NCBI GenBank assembly: GCA_028023455.1
Contig: JAQFVV010000969.1
Span: 80,186 to 144,185, forward strand
Source: Epiperipatus broadwayi
Taxonomy: Eukaryota; Onychophora; Udeonychophora; Euonychophora; Peripatidae
Length of the DNA: 64,000 bases
Direction: 5' to 3'
In this document: positions 12,756 through 24,600 of the stretch, piece by piece
Position numbering within the stretch: position 1 is the stretch's first letter
How the letters are laid out: every line of letters starts with the position of its first letter
Translations under genes and position numbers: made by a program
The notes under the pieces: model-generated
Databases searched by the model: none
Told to the model about the DNA's origin: nothing
Seen by the model: the letters and a program-made list of their open reading frames with translations, nothing else

Positions 12756-14155
12756 CTTACTTTTGGTGTATAAACACGTGACCATACTAGAGCAATTTTA
12801 AATTTTATTACAATGTTATTAAATTTATAAACATTTATTGTTTCATTTAAATTTTTACATGTGTTGGCAATTAATAAAAATGCATTACATATGCTGTATT
12901 TATAATTTTGGGCAGTAAAATAAACATTTTTTTTATATATGAAACTTTTTTTTTTAAAAAAAAAAAACATTAAATTCTTATATGCATTTTGATACACCTA
13001 ACACAAGATTAACATTATATTAAAATGTTAAATGCATTACATAAAATAATATACATGGAATACACTTGTTGAAAATCAGTTTGTCTCTATGTTTTACTTC
13101 TCTTATTTATGATTGTTTTTTTTTTTTTTTGCTATATTCATAAATCTTGCATTATAGCTTTGATGCCAAAAATATAATCATATTCTTATTCATAATCAAC
13201 AACACTGGTGACATATATGGGTTATTGGTTTTTGAGTCTGTTATTTATAGATGTGTGCAAATTTATTTAAGTTTTCTTTTAACCCTGATTATCCATAGTA
13301 AAGAGATAGGACCTTCAATATTAGCATTTAATCATGTGCAAGCATAGCATATTATAGATCAAGTTCATATATACTGTGGTTCACTGATTCTTTTTTCCAT
13401 TTTTATTATTATTAAAAGCATAGTCACTTATAGACCTCATTCATACAATGATTATTTGCAATAAACAGAATGATATCTAACATAAATTAACAGTGATTGT
13501 TTAGTGAAATAATGATATGTAATAGAAAATAAAAGAAATTTAGTTTGTTAATAATGTCCACTTAGTGAATAATTGAACATTAAACACATTTTCAATTAAA
13601 CCCAGAAAAAAAAAAGACATTCTAAATTCACCATAATAATTTTACATTTACCATTTAATTAAGCAGGATTTAAAAACAGACATCCAAGCTCCCTACAATT
13701 ATCCACTCTAATGATCTTCAATATAGGTATTTCCTGCTGAAAAAAAAAACACTCTTCAGTTGATTAGGAGCACAATCACACATGGATGTGATCATGTGAA
13801 TCATTTATAATGGATATAATGGATGATTATAAATAGAATAAAAATCTGGTTTCAAATATACTTTAATTATATCTAGATTAAGTACATATACTATACTTAT
13901 ATTTAAATATTACATTTAACAACACAAGTATTGGTATTCTAAAACGAACCAAGTGAGATGATGTTCTCCATTGAAAATGATATGTAAAATTTTAGTAATT
14001 AGTATATTTAAATTTTGTAACTATTGTAAAATTTATTTATATATTTTACTCAAAATTATTTTAGTATAATAACGAAATTCCATGTGTAATAAAATAGTAC
14101 AGTAAATTTATTAAAAATATGTATAAAACATTAGGGTTAGATTTTTATTTTCTAA

Positions 14156-14184
14156 TATATATATATATATATAATTACAATTTT

Positions 14185-14216
<32 letters not shown>

Positions 14217-14217
14217 G
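14156..14217. repeat. (TA)n-(CA)n-(TA)n tract at the left edge of the family 1 array
   Basis: TA run, a short spacer, (CA)n at about 14186-14199 and another TA run that ends directly at the first family 1 unit. A TA run also closes the right end of the array. Confidence 0.85.
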
Positions 14218-14300
14218 TCAACATATGGCATTCTACCAAAAACACCGTTAAGCGTATGTTTACATAAACGTCAGAGCATGCATTCACTATCTCTAACTTT

Positions 14301-14360
14301 AATTCCACTTTCAGATCATGATTTCAAGCTATTTGCTATCATCAGTGAAAGACAGGAATT
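14301..14360 (-). ncRNA. Type I hammerhead ribozyme, family 1 copy 1
   Basis: Exact reverse complement of the reference copy at 15859-15918, with every core and stem element intact. Transcription of the minus strand would yield it. Confidence 0.78.
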
Positions 14361-14696
14361 TTAGAAACTAGATCTAAACACAAACTCTGAGCGTTTATGA
14401 AACAGTTTCTATTCAGCTTGCAAGCGTGAATCTTTTAGACATGTAACGTCTTCAAACTCAGCATAGCAAGCCAGATAGCTACATGGGTCTGATCTCAGTT
14501 CAGCATCACCACATAGTAGAAGCCTCTGCAATATATATTATTGCTAGAAAGACCTCAAAGGTACATTTATAAAAAAAAAACAAGTTAAAAACTAGTTAAT
14601 GCTTGTATTTATGTCAATAGATGGCGTTCTACTAAAAACACCGTCAAGCGTATGTTTACATAAACGTCATAGCATGCATTCACTATCTCTAACTTT

Positions 14697-14756
14697 AATT
14701 CCACTTTCAGATCATGATTTCAAGCTATTTGCTATCATCAGTGAAAGACAGGAATT
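14697..14756 (-). ncRNA. Type I hammerhead ribozyme, family 1 copy 2
   Basis: Identical over the 60 bases to the reverse complement of the 15859-15918 copy. It lies 396 bases from copy 1, so a dimeric transcript would release a roughly 396-nt monomer. Confidence 0.78.
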
Positions 14757-15114
14757 TTAGAAACTAAATCTAAACACAAACTCTGAACATTTATGAAACA
14801 GTTTCTATTCAGCTTGCAAGCGTGAATCTTTTAGACACGTAATGTCTTCAAACTCAGCATAGCAATCCAGATAGCTACATGGGTCTGATCTCAGTTCAGC
14901 ATCACCACACAGTAGAAGCCTCTGCAATATATATATATATATATATATATATCATTGCTAGAAAGACCTCAAAGGTATATTTATGAAAAACAAAAAAAAC
15001 AAGTTAAAAACTTACTAACACTTGTATTTATTCAACAGATGGCGTTTTACCAAAAACACCATCAAGCATATGTTTACATAAATCTCAGAGCATGCATTCA
15101 CTATCTCTAACTTT

Positions 15115-15174
15115 AATTCCCCTTTCAGATCATGATTTCAAGCTATTTGCTATCATCAGTGAAAGGCAGGAATT
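15115..15174 (-). ncRNA. Type I hammerhead ribozyme, family 1 copy 3
   Basis: Core CUGAUGA, stem II AGC/GCU, GAAA, UCAUGA and triplet AUC are intact. It differs from the reference only in the internal loop of stem I. Confidence 0.75.
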
Positions 15175-15458
15175 TTAGAAACTAGATCTAAACACAAATT
15201 CTGAGCATTTTTGAAACAGTTTCTATTCAGCTTGCAAGCATGAATCTTTTAGACATGTAATGTCTTCAAACTCAGCAATGATATATATTGCAGAGGCTTC
15301 TACTATGTGGTGATGGTGAACAGAGATCAGACACATGTAGCTATCTGTCTTGCTATGCTGAGTTTGAAGACATTACGTGTCTAAAAGATTCGCACTTGCA
15401 AGCTGAATAGAAACTGTTTCATAAACGCACAGAGTTTGTGTTTAGATCTAGTTTCTAA

Positions 15459-15518
15459 AATTCCTGTCTTTCACTGATGATAGCAAATAGTTTGAAATCA
15501 TGATCTGAAAGTGGAATT
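15459..15518 (+). ncRNA. Type I hammerhead ribozyme, family 1 copy 4
   Basis: As the 15859-15918 copy, except that stem II 3' is GUU rather than GCU, leaving a G-U wobble. Core and catalytic segments are unchanged. Confidence 0.75.
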
Positions 15519-15858
15519 AAAGTTAGAGATAGTGAATGCATGCTCTGACGTTTATGTAAACATACGCTTGATGGTGTTTTTGGTAGAACACCATCTGTTG
15601 ACATAAATACAAGTGTTAACAAGTTTTAACTTGTTTTTTGTTTTTCATAAATGTACCTTTGAGGCTTTTCTAGCAATGATATATATAATGCAGAGGCTTC
15701 TACTATGTGATGATGCTGAACTGAGATCAGACCCATGTAGCTATCTGGCTTGCTATGCTGAGTTTGAAGCCATTACGTGTCTAAAGGATTCATGCTTGCA
15801 AGCTGAATAGAAACTGTTTCATAAACGCACAGAGTTTGTGTTTAGATCTAGTTTCTAA

Positions 15859-15918
15859 AATTCCTGTCTTTCACTGATGATAGCAAATAGCTTGAAATCA
15901 TGATCTGAAAGTGGAATT
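15859..15918 (+). ncRNA. Type I hammerhead ribozyme, family 1 copy 5 (reference)
   Basis: Elements in order: outer stem I AAUUCC (15859-15864), internal loop UGU, inner stem I CUUUCA (15868-15873), CUGAUGA (15874-15880), U, stem II AGC (15882-15884), loop AAAUA, GCU (15890-15892), U. Then come GAAA (15894-15897), UCAUGA (15898-15903), U-C with triplet AUC ending at 15905, inner stem I UGAAAG (15906-15911), U, and outer stem I GGAAUU (15913-15918). Cleavage would fall after 15905. Intramolecular stem III has only two pairs, but UCAUGA is self-complementary, so adjacent copies could form a 6-bp intermolecular stem. The one core departure is the U-U apposition at 15881/15893. Confidence 0.82.
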
Positions 15919-16258
15919 AAAGTTAGAGATAGTGAATGCATGCTCTGACGTTTATGTAAACATACGCTTGATGGTGTTTTTGGTAGAACACCATCTGTTG
16001 ACATAAATACAAGTGTTAACAAGTTTTAACTTGTTTTTTGTTTTTCATAAATGTACCTTTGAGGCTTTTCTAGCAATGATATATATAATGCAGAGGCTTC
16101 TACTATGTGATGATGCTGAACTGAGATCAGACCCATGTAGCTATCTGGCTTGCTATGCTGAGTTTGAAGCCATTACGTGTCTAAAGGATTCATGCTTGCA
16201 AGCTGAATAGAAACTGTTTCATAAACGCACAGACTTTGTGTTTAGATCTAGTTTCTAA

Positions 16259-16318
16259 AATTCCTGTCTTTCACTGATGATAGCAAATAGCTTGAAATCA
16301 TGATCTGAAAGTGGAATT
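16259..16318 (+). ncRNA. Type I hammerhead ribozyme, family 1 copy 6
   Basis: Identical to the 15859-15918 copy and exactly 400 bases downstream of it. Confidence 0.8.
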
Positions 16319-16658
16319 AAAGTTAGAGATAGTGAATGCATGCTCTGACGTTTATGTAAACATACGCTTGATGGTGTTTTTGGTAGAACACCATCTGTTG
16401 ACATAAATACAAGTGTTAACAAGTTTTAACTTGTTTTTTGTTTTTCATAAATGTACCTTTGAGGTTTTTCTAGCAATGATATATATAATGCAGAGGCTTC
16501 TACTATGTGATGATGCTGAACTGAGATCAGACCCATGTAGCTATCTGGCTTGCTATGCTGAGTTTGAAGCCATTACGTGTCTAAAGGATTCATGCTTGCA
16601 AGCTGAATAGAAACTGTTTCATAAACGCTCAGAGTTTGTGGTTAGATCTAGTTTCTAA

Positions 16659-16717
16659 AATTCCTGTCTTCACTGATGATAGAAAATAGCTTGAAATCAT
16701 GATCTGAAAGTGGAATT
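16659..16717 (+). ncRNA. Type I hammerhead ribozyme, family 1 copy 7
   Basis: One T is missing from inner stem I, and stem II 5' reads AGA instead of AGC, which breaks its inner C-G pair. CUGAUGA, GAAA, UCAUGA and AUC are intact. Probably the weakest of the seven. Confidence 0.65.
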
Positions 16718-16860
16718 AAAGTTAGAGATAGTGAATGCATGCTCTGACATTTATGTAAACATACGCTTGATGGTGTTTTTGGTAGAACGCCATCTGTTGA
16801 CATAAATACAAGCGTTAGCAAGTTTTTAACTTGTTTTTGTTTTTCATACATATATATATA

Positions 16861-17740
16861 TATATTCAAAACTACCCCAAATCCAAAAATTAAACAAGAC
16901 CAGCATAAAAATAATACTAAAACACAACCTAAGGTTTCACTGTTACAAGCAGACTTGTCAAGTGTAAAGAACTACAAAAACTACACAATATATATAATAT
17001 TAAAAACTACCCACAAATCCATTTACTTCCCATTCACCCTTAATATTAAAAGAACTCTTAAATAAGTTAATTGCCTCAGAATAATAAATTTTCAATAATA
17101 AAGAGTCTTCTTTTGATTTCATTTCTCTCAAAGAAGACAACCTTAGCTTCATCAAAATCAATAGTGTGGCCTGTATCTTTTTCATGGTGATACAAAGCAG
17201 AACTAAGATATCTATTTTTAACTCTACTTTTATAAACCTTTAATCTTTAATTTAAACTCAAACTACTCTGACCTATGTAAACCTTCTTACAAATAAACAA
17301 GGAATAAAATATACTACACTAGGAATAGTCTTTTTATCAAAAATTTCTTTTGTATTATTTAATAAATTATTCAATGTAACACCCCTTTTCCAAGCAATTT
17401 TCTTATTTCCAAACAATTTACTATTTCCACCTACAATTTTATAAGAAGACCATTTAAATGGCAAAAAATAAAATCATGTTTTTTTTTAACCTTTATATCC
17501 TTACAAATATTACTATTAAATAAAACACTTTTAACAAATTTATCAGAGTATCCAACACTTAAGTAATCTTTATAAAATTGATATTTCTGAAACAAAGCTA
17601 CCCTACTAGAATTATTTAATTTAATATTCCTATGACAATAATTCTTTAAAGCAGCTACTTTATGAGATACAGACTGATAGCTATCAGGTTTAATTATAGA
17701 TCTTAATTCTTTACTTTTAACATTTATACATCCCATTATG
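16861..17740 (-). mobile_element. Penelope-like element, 5'-truncated copy B
   Basis: Minus-strand sequence matching the 3' part of the PLE at 25.7-27.7 kb at protein and DNA level. It begins within the segment after RT (VKSKELRSIIKPDSYQSVSH, 17730-17671) and runs through FGNKKIAWKRG. It continues into a GIY-YIG-type motif (SVVYFIPCLF, about 17316-17287) and ends in EWEVNGFVGSF at about 17000, followed by a 3' UTR to 16861. The 3' UTR matches that at 27.62-27.74 kb. Frameshifts near 17465 and 17285 and stops near 17190 break the frame, so it is dead. The 3' end sits on the (TA)n that also terminates the family 1 array. Where this copy has a short TA run after the stop, the other has a 90-bp array. 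Confidence 0.85.
16922..16965 (-). ncRNA. Degenerate hammerhead-like motif in PLE copy B 3' UTR
   Basis: Read on minus: ACAC, UUGACAA (compare CUGANGA), G, U-CUG-CUUGUAA-CAG-U, GAAA, CC-UUA-GG, UU, GUGU. Stem I (ACAC/GUGU), stem II (CUG/CAG), GAAA and a 2-bp stem III are in correct order, with the same U..U around stem II seen in the retrozymes. The first C and the G of CUGANGA are changed, so it is probably inactive. PLEs are known to carry HHRs in their terminal regions. Confidence 0.35.
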
Positions 17741-17754
17741 CACACTAACACAAC

Positions 17755-18390
17755 AAAATCCTGAATTCTTCAGTTTTCCTAAAATGTCAACATAAAGCAA
17801 TTCTCCACACACTACCAATTCCTCATATCAATATTGCATATATCACTTTTAATGGACATACAGCTGCATTTACACATGTAATAATAATTTATTATTTATT
17901 TATTTGTGTTTATGTATTATTTATTAAGTGCATGCAATAAAGTAAAATATTAATAAATAAAATATTAATAAATGAAAATACCATTATACATTTTAAATTA
18001 TACTATCTTTCAAATAATAACATATTAATTTTATTAGGATATACAATGTAATATACTATCTGTTTCACAAATTAAAATTATTAATAGAGATAAAAAACAA
18101 ATTGAATGATTTTATTGACTTAGCATTAAAAAAAAATGTTTATTTAACCACAGTTGGGGTATTTAGATTTAACTTAAAATAAAAGCATGAATTAGAAAAC
18201 TGTCAAAATTATTTAAATCAATTCCTTCTTATATAAAAATTATCGTTTGACTTAATTTATTTCTTGACCCCATTCCATGATTTTTCTTGAAGTTAAATCT
18301 AAAAAAAAAACACAATTGTTATTTATGGTTGAAGAAAGCATTATTTTTCTTATTGTTTTTTTTTATTATTAATTAATACTATTAACTGAA
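17755..18390. other. AT-rich DNA, nothing recognised
   Basis: Short TTTATT repeats at about 17885-17935 and homopolymer runs. No coding or RNA feature. Confidence 0.5.
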
Positions 18391-18399
18391 ACACACAGG

Positions 18400-18690
18400 T
18401 CCATCATATACCTGTGTTTATATATGTAATATATAAGGTAAATGAGCATAGACTTTCACACAGCCCACCACTCTCCACACTATCTCACAACACTGATACA
18501 CCTGAACACACACGTCAAAATGACAAACGATCACCAATACACGCACCCATGCTAAACCAGCAATCATCAGCCGGTCCAGACCACCACTGCCACACACACA
18601 CACACATGCTACAAGTGCTCAGACATACACCAAGATAGCCAATCCTTACACTCCACTGGACAGGCCTCAATCTACTCCCCAAATTAATAC
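18400..18690 (-). mobile_element. Retrozyme family 3, single unit
   Basis: A unit whose reverse complement matches 11558-11795 throughout, with AATATATAAGG and GAGCATAGACTTTC at one end and GTCCAGTGGAGTGTA-like sequence at the other (minus reading). A (CA)n run lies inside at 18592-18606. It is conspicuously GC-richer than its surroundings. The overlapping short open frames on both strands have no domains. Its ribozyme is damaged (see 18532-18578). Confidence 0.6.
18532..18578 (-). ncRNA. Hammerhead ribozyme, family 3, damaged
   Basis: CUGAUGA (18564-18570), U-UGC-UGGUUUA-GCA-U and the UUGGU stem I strand are kept. Partner strand ACCGG still pairs through G-U wobbles. GAAA is replaced by GGG-type sequence and the stem III region is one base shorter, so cleavage is not expected. 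Confidence 0.5.
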
Positions 18691-18699
18691 TATTATTTA

Positions 18700-21600
18700 T
18701 TTTAAAATATTTCACATTTAGTATTTAAACGTATATATATTTTTTTAATTTTCATTTATAAAAAGAAGAAAGTAAGACTTAAATCTCTATTTCTCCTGAT
18801 TTTTTTTCACCACCCCACTCTTAATAAATAGTTTTTTTTTTAAAAAAAAAATGATGCAATCTTTTATTTAATTCATTTTTGGTAATCTATTTTTTTCAAA
18901 CTATTTTTTTTCTTTTTTCTCTTAATAATTTATTTACTTTAAATTATTAAATATATAAAACAGATAGACATGTATGTGAGTTACTACAATATATATTTCA
19001 TGATAGTTACATCACCCCCCTCCCCATTTGAGTAGCTAAGTTCATCAGTTTGACCCATTTTAGATCTGACATTTTATTTTAGATTGTTATTTGCCAACCG
19101 TATGAGCCCTATGTACAGTTTTTCAGAAGTTAGAATTCAAACTACAGGCATTAACAGTATTTCAAATATTTGAAAACCAAATTATAAAAATAGTAAGTTG
19201 AAAATTTTCAAATACTGTAGAACATTTATTGGTAGGTACTAGGTAAACCTCCATAGAAAAAAAAATTGCTATTTTTTCAATGTCTTTAATAAAAATATAA
19301 CAGGAAGCAAAAAGGCTAGATTTAAACCCTTCAATAAATTCCCAACTAAAAGGAACAATCACAAAATCAATTTGATCAGATTGGATCAAAGGGAAGAACC
19401 ATGTACCTCATGTAACAAAAAAAAAGTTGAGGTAATCCACAAAAAAACATGAAAAGATTAAAGATGATCTACCTAATGAGGAGCAGTTCAAATACAATGA
19501 GCAAGACCACATGTTGAAACAAAACAGGTTTTATTAATTCTTTCTGGATTGTAAGGTGAATTATACTGCTTAAATTGGAATTGATTGTCCAATGTTCTTG
19601 CTGCATAGTATGCTTATGTCCATGGATTAACTATTTTATCCAACATGTTTTGGAACCAGCAAACTTATTTTTAAGTAAATTATGATGAAATAAATATAAA
19701 AATAAAAAAATAATGATGATAAATTTAGTTTGAATAGAGGCTCAGTAGTTAAATACAATATTGCTGAACTGGTTTAAAATTATGACAGCTTATATGTCAG
19801 GTAATATTAATGCATACATGTTTTTTGTGGGTAAACAGATAGTTTATATATTATATGTATTTTAATTTGGCAAATAAAGTTATTTATAACTGTGGAACAT
19901 AATTAAAGTAATGTGATGTCTATTATTGTCATTTCATTTTGTTTCTTTCATTTCAGCATTGAATTGAATTTATAGAAACTTTTATATTTAACATTTATTT
20001 CGAAATATTCATAGAAGATTTCTCAAATTGAAATTTTGTACATTATTGAGTTTATAAGATTTTAAAGATTTATTTTATTATTATTATTTTTTTTTGAATG
20101 ATGTTCAATAAAATATGATTGATTTGCTAATTATTTAATTCATAATCTGTATTATTTATTAGCATATTTACTCATTTATATAAATTTCAGTCACATGTGA
20201 TATTTATTTTATTATTATTTCACCTGAAATTATTGATTGTTTTAATTCTTTTAAATATATTTAAAGTAAATAAAATGTGCCTTTGATTTATCATATTGTT
20301 TACAGAACCCCATTTACAAATCATTATTTTATATGAATAAAAGGAAAATAAATATAAAAACAATGGAAGAGTCATCATTTCATAAATAATATTTGGTTAA
20401 AATATTAATTATCCATTACACATAAATCCATCCCATTCCATACTGTTTTATATTGGTGATCCATTATGTGGCTCAATGGATAATTGCTAGTCTAAACCTG
20501 TTAATTTAAAAACATGTGATCAAAGAGCGAAACATTAATATTAATAGTAAAAACAATTATCTTGTGATTGAAATCAATATTTTTTATTCATTTCAATTAT
20601 TTTCTTTTATATCTCTTAGTAATTTACAACAATATTATTTTTGTTAATTTATAAGGATAAGAAAAAGCACATAGATAGAATTAATTATATGTGACTATTC
20701 AATAATTGTATTTATATGAAATAATGGAAAGGAAGACATCCCAGACTACTATATTTGTGGCAAATATCATTGTTAAAAATATTTTATGAAATATGTAATA
20801 TTCTTTTACACCTACCAATTTAGTAGCATGGTTAAAATGAACCCAGATTAATTGGGTATGTCATTATGTTGATATTCATGAAATTATGAAGATGTTTAAA
20901 ATATTAAAAGCTGGCATTCAAAATAATTCTAAGATATTAGAAGCAAAGTTAAAGAAAGTTAGAAGATAATTATCAAGAATTAAAAAATAATACTAAAAGA
21001 TTAGATAAAAAGCAAGAAGTTCAATTTAAGGTAATAGTAATTGTAAAAGAGGTAAATTGAAAAAAAGTACAAACTGAAAATTTTAATTTTGAGAAAGAAA
21101 GCTAAGATCTTTCTATAGCAATAAAAGAAAAAAATAGAAGAGTCATGAAAAGAAGTCATAACAGAAATCCATAATATAGACAATAAACTCCATGAGACCC
21201 CAAAAAATGCTAAGATTTTTAAGAACTACCTATGAAAGTCAACGAATCTGTAAGAGAAGAATTCAAACACTTAAAATCAAAATTGAATATTCATTTCAGA
21301 TATGGTATAAAATATATGAATATAGAATTGAATATATTATTAAAATTCAAAAAAATGAGATGATTAAGTTTACCCAAAAATATTGTTTGCAGATAACCAA
21401 TAAGATATTGAATGATTGATGACTATTGTTATTTCAAATATACTCCAATAAATGGATTACAGAATAAGTAAATTTGATATCTGAATTAATAAGATTAATA
21501 ATAGTTAGATTCTTAATAAATCATTAGGGATGTAACTAGAATACTCAACTCATTCATTTTTCTAAAGATTTAATTTATAACTAGCTCATTCTTACAAATA

Positions 21601-24600
21601 AAGATGGTTTGATTAAAAATAACAAACAATTATGAAAACTCTTCACATGAGACATTCAGCAAGGTACAGTGGCTTAAACATTGGGGATATACCCCTAATG
21701 ATACTTTATTAATGACATAAGGATATAATTGCCCCATTAAATTCACATAACAAATTTACTAAGTATTATTCTCATAGTCTTAAACACACATATAGTAATT
21801 CTAAAATACCATTTGCAAATTTATTATGGAAATAATAATAAATTAGTTATCATTCTTTTAAAAAAATACTAATTAAAATTTAATATCAGCTGATGATTCT
21901 TACTGATCATCATTCAGTACAACGTTTACAATTCTTTTAAAAATAATCTAAGGTTCATTTCTAAATAATAAAGAAATAAATCAATTAATTAAGACCCTGC
22001 TGTTAAATATGATGAGGGATTTTACTTGATATCTTACTATCCTTATAACAGTTACAACAATAAGCAACTAACATAACTTAATGACTCTTAACATTAAATC
22101 TATTTAATAATCAGTGTTTAGCAAAAGAACATAAGAAAATAATAAGATTTTAACTTAATATTTTATAATCTTTCCCTATTTTATGTGGCATTTTTTAAAA
22201 AATATACCATTTTAATATGGTGGCAATATAAGGTAATCTCAAATTGAATGTTGGATCATTTTGTATAATTACCAATGCTCACATCTACTACAATACTAAT
22301 ATTTATTATAGACTTTATTCTTCAATCAAATATAATAAAATTAATACTTTAAACATTTTTTTTATAAATCATTTGCAAATTAAGTAATGTTTGAAACTTT
22401 TAATTTAAATGAATCATGCCTATAGAGTAAAGAATCAAATGAATAGCATGCAGACAAATCAAAATTCAAGTAGTATATTAATTTTAAAACAATTAACAAT
22501 TTATTATGATTAAACAACAATATATCTATTACAACAGGTTATAAAGGTAAAAAATATTTACTACAAAAAAATAATATAAAATTATTATGCTGTAAATTTT
22601 ACAAGGAAAATGACAAAAAAATAAAATAAGATAGCCTTTATTCCTGACACTTCAAATAAAATAAACTTTACAACAATAGTCACATAAATTGGGAAATAAT
22701 TAAAATAAATCTCCCAATTTTTAATAAATTTAATGATACGCTTATTCTATCATTAAAATTCATTCATTATATTGTACTTTTTTAAATAAAAAGTTAGGTC
22801 TAAAATACACTTGTCTAAATACAATAAATAAAATATTTTCAAAATTATTAAAATATTTCTTTTGCAATTCAGCAAAGCATCATTTCAATATTTTAATACA
22901 TTCTGATACTTTAATATCAAAATTGTAAATAAAGAAAATATGAATAACTCCCTTTAAATTATCTACATATGCAAAGCATATTCAAAATGTAATTCAATGG
23001 GATTTCTCTATTTCAATATATTTCTCTTTCTTTAAAAAATTTTAAAATAAACTATTACTGAATTATATTGCTTGGTGTTTTTAGTTTCTTCTATTATCAT
23101 ATTTCTACACTCATCATTGCATTCAAATCATTTTTATAACTCTTATTTTTATTCCAATTCAAATTTGCATTTATTTTGAGCTAAATAATCACAAATACTT
23201 TTACGACTATTAATCACTCTTCTCCTAACTTTTATATTATTCCAAGCAACAAATATTTTAATATCATTTGTGATAGGAATTTTAATATGTCTCATCATGC
23301 CTTTGTATAATCTATCAATTTCTAACATTTTAGCCATTACATTACCATCTTATAAATACTATCCTCTCTGAGGTGATTCTTGTAGTGATAGATAGGGATT
23401 ATAGTGTAGGATTTGGAATAGTAAAAACAATAACTCACATGAGTAAAAAATATAATCATAGATACAGTGCAAAATAATAATAGGTCTGTATTTATCAAGC
23501 ACCTAAAATTCATGTCATTGCTTTATTCTAGCTTTTATTGATTATAAAAGAATGCAGTTATCCATGAAAAATAATAGACACCTCTTATTTACCTGTATAT
23601 TTAACAATTTCAAAGTGTGACAATACAGCTCATATATAAAAGCCTTTCAACATATCCATAAATACCTAGGATATCATATAACAATTACTCTCTTGATGAC
23701 CATCCTATATATCCCACACTGAATAAGTCTATTAATATTGTAAAATATACAAGTATCATTCTAAAATAATTTCAATACCACGTTACTAAAAACAACAGAT
23801 ATAAATTCATTTCAAGATGGTTTTAAAAGTTTTTGAACACAAATGGCATTGATAAAACATACATTAATTTTTAGATTTATTTACTTGTTGTCACATTATA
23901 TAATTTAGAGGGCAGTATTTCTGTTTTGCTCTGTATCTTAACATATAACATTCATAAAGATAATACACTAATAACTTAATGGGTTATATAATGTAAGCAT
24001 ATTTAAGCATTTATAATAAACAAATGTTTTCTTTTTTTTTTTCAAAATATGCTTAGATATTTCAAAACTTTCACTTGCATTCTGTTTTTTGTAAAAACAT
24101 ACAATGTTAATTATATCAACAGTTCATTCAGCCATTCATTATGTAATTCAAACAATATGCTAATTATAAAATAAAGTATTAATTTTAGGATGTAACATTT
24201 AAAAAAATCATCAAGTAATTTAAACTACACTTTGCACAAAAAAGTGAAGATTGTAAAATATTATTAAAGAGTTATATGGCTAAGCACTTTCAGAGATCTT
24301 AAGTCTCCAGATTCATAGCCTACTTAATTGAAGTTTAGCAATGATTTATGCTAAATTTATGTAAATTTTCTTTCATAATGACCATTTTTTAGAGAATGCA
24401 AAGCACGATTCTTGGTGGTTTATTGCACAGTTGTCATCTGCAATAAAGCATGCCTCCTTAATCTTCATATTTTATTTCAAAAAATCATCAAGCAAATGTA
24501 ATATAAATAATAAACGAAATTATCTACAATCTTGAAAATTCCAACAAATTATCATTATTAATTACCTGGTTATAAAAAATATTTTCTGAAAATTCATTTT

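Larger units (their letters stand above)
11800..14155. other. AT-rich DNA with microsatellites, no gene
   Basis: Contains the large (TA)n arrays at 12478-12577 and 12687-12753. The remainder is stop-dense. The 129-codon minus frame at 12608-12997 is open only because TA repeats read as Tyr-Ile; I do not consider it a gene. Confidence 0.55.
14213..15275 (-). mobile_element. Retrozyme family 1 array, three units in minus orientation
   Basis: Three repeats of about 400 bp. Their ribozymes start at 14301, 14697 and 15115, giving spacings of 396 and 418; the longer one carries an expanded TA run at 14930-14952. Each unit is the reverse complement of the plus units to the right. Blocks recognisable in each are CAGATGGCGTT-like, AAACACC, GCATGCATTCACTATC, the ribozyme, and CAGCTTGCAAGC. 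There is no coding capacity. The last unit is cut within the AACTCAGCA block at about 15275, where the orientation flips. Confidence 0.8.
15276..16850 (+). mobile_element. Retrozyme family 1 array, four units in plus orientation
   Basis: Four units whose ribozymes are exactly 400 bases apart (15459, 15859, 16259, 16659). The second and third are nearly identical; differences include 16234 and 16465, and the fourth differs mostly near its end. The 65-codon open frames at 15613, 16013 and 16413 are by-products of the repeat and not genes. The array stops at TTTTTCATA (about 16850), directly at a (TA)n run shared with the 3' end of the minus-strand PLE. Near identity implies recent amplification, circular-template copying or gene conversion. 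Confidence 0.82.

Noticed and set aside
15613-16610. Three nearly identical 65-codon ORFs at 15613, 16013 and 16413
   Set aside because: They follow the 400-bp repeat period, start in the repeat and have no domain. The unit's conserved signal is the ribozyme, not the frame.
14213-16850. CRISPR-like array
   Set aside because: Units are contiguous 400-bp tandem repeats on both strands with no short repeat-spacer alternation, in eukaryotic DNA.
20466-20530. tRNA A-box-like TGGCTCAATGG
   Set aside because: The expected B-box position reads ATGTGATCAAAG, too degenerate for a tRNA or SINE call.
21892-21925. CTGATGATTCTTACTGATC as a hammerhead core
   Set aside because: No GAAA and no stem pairing around it.
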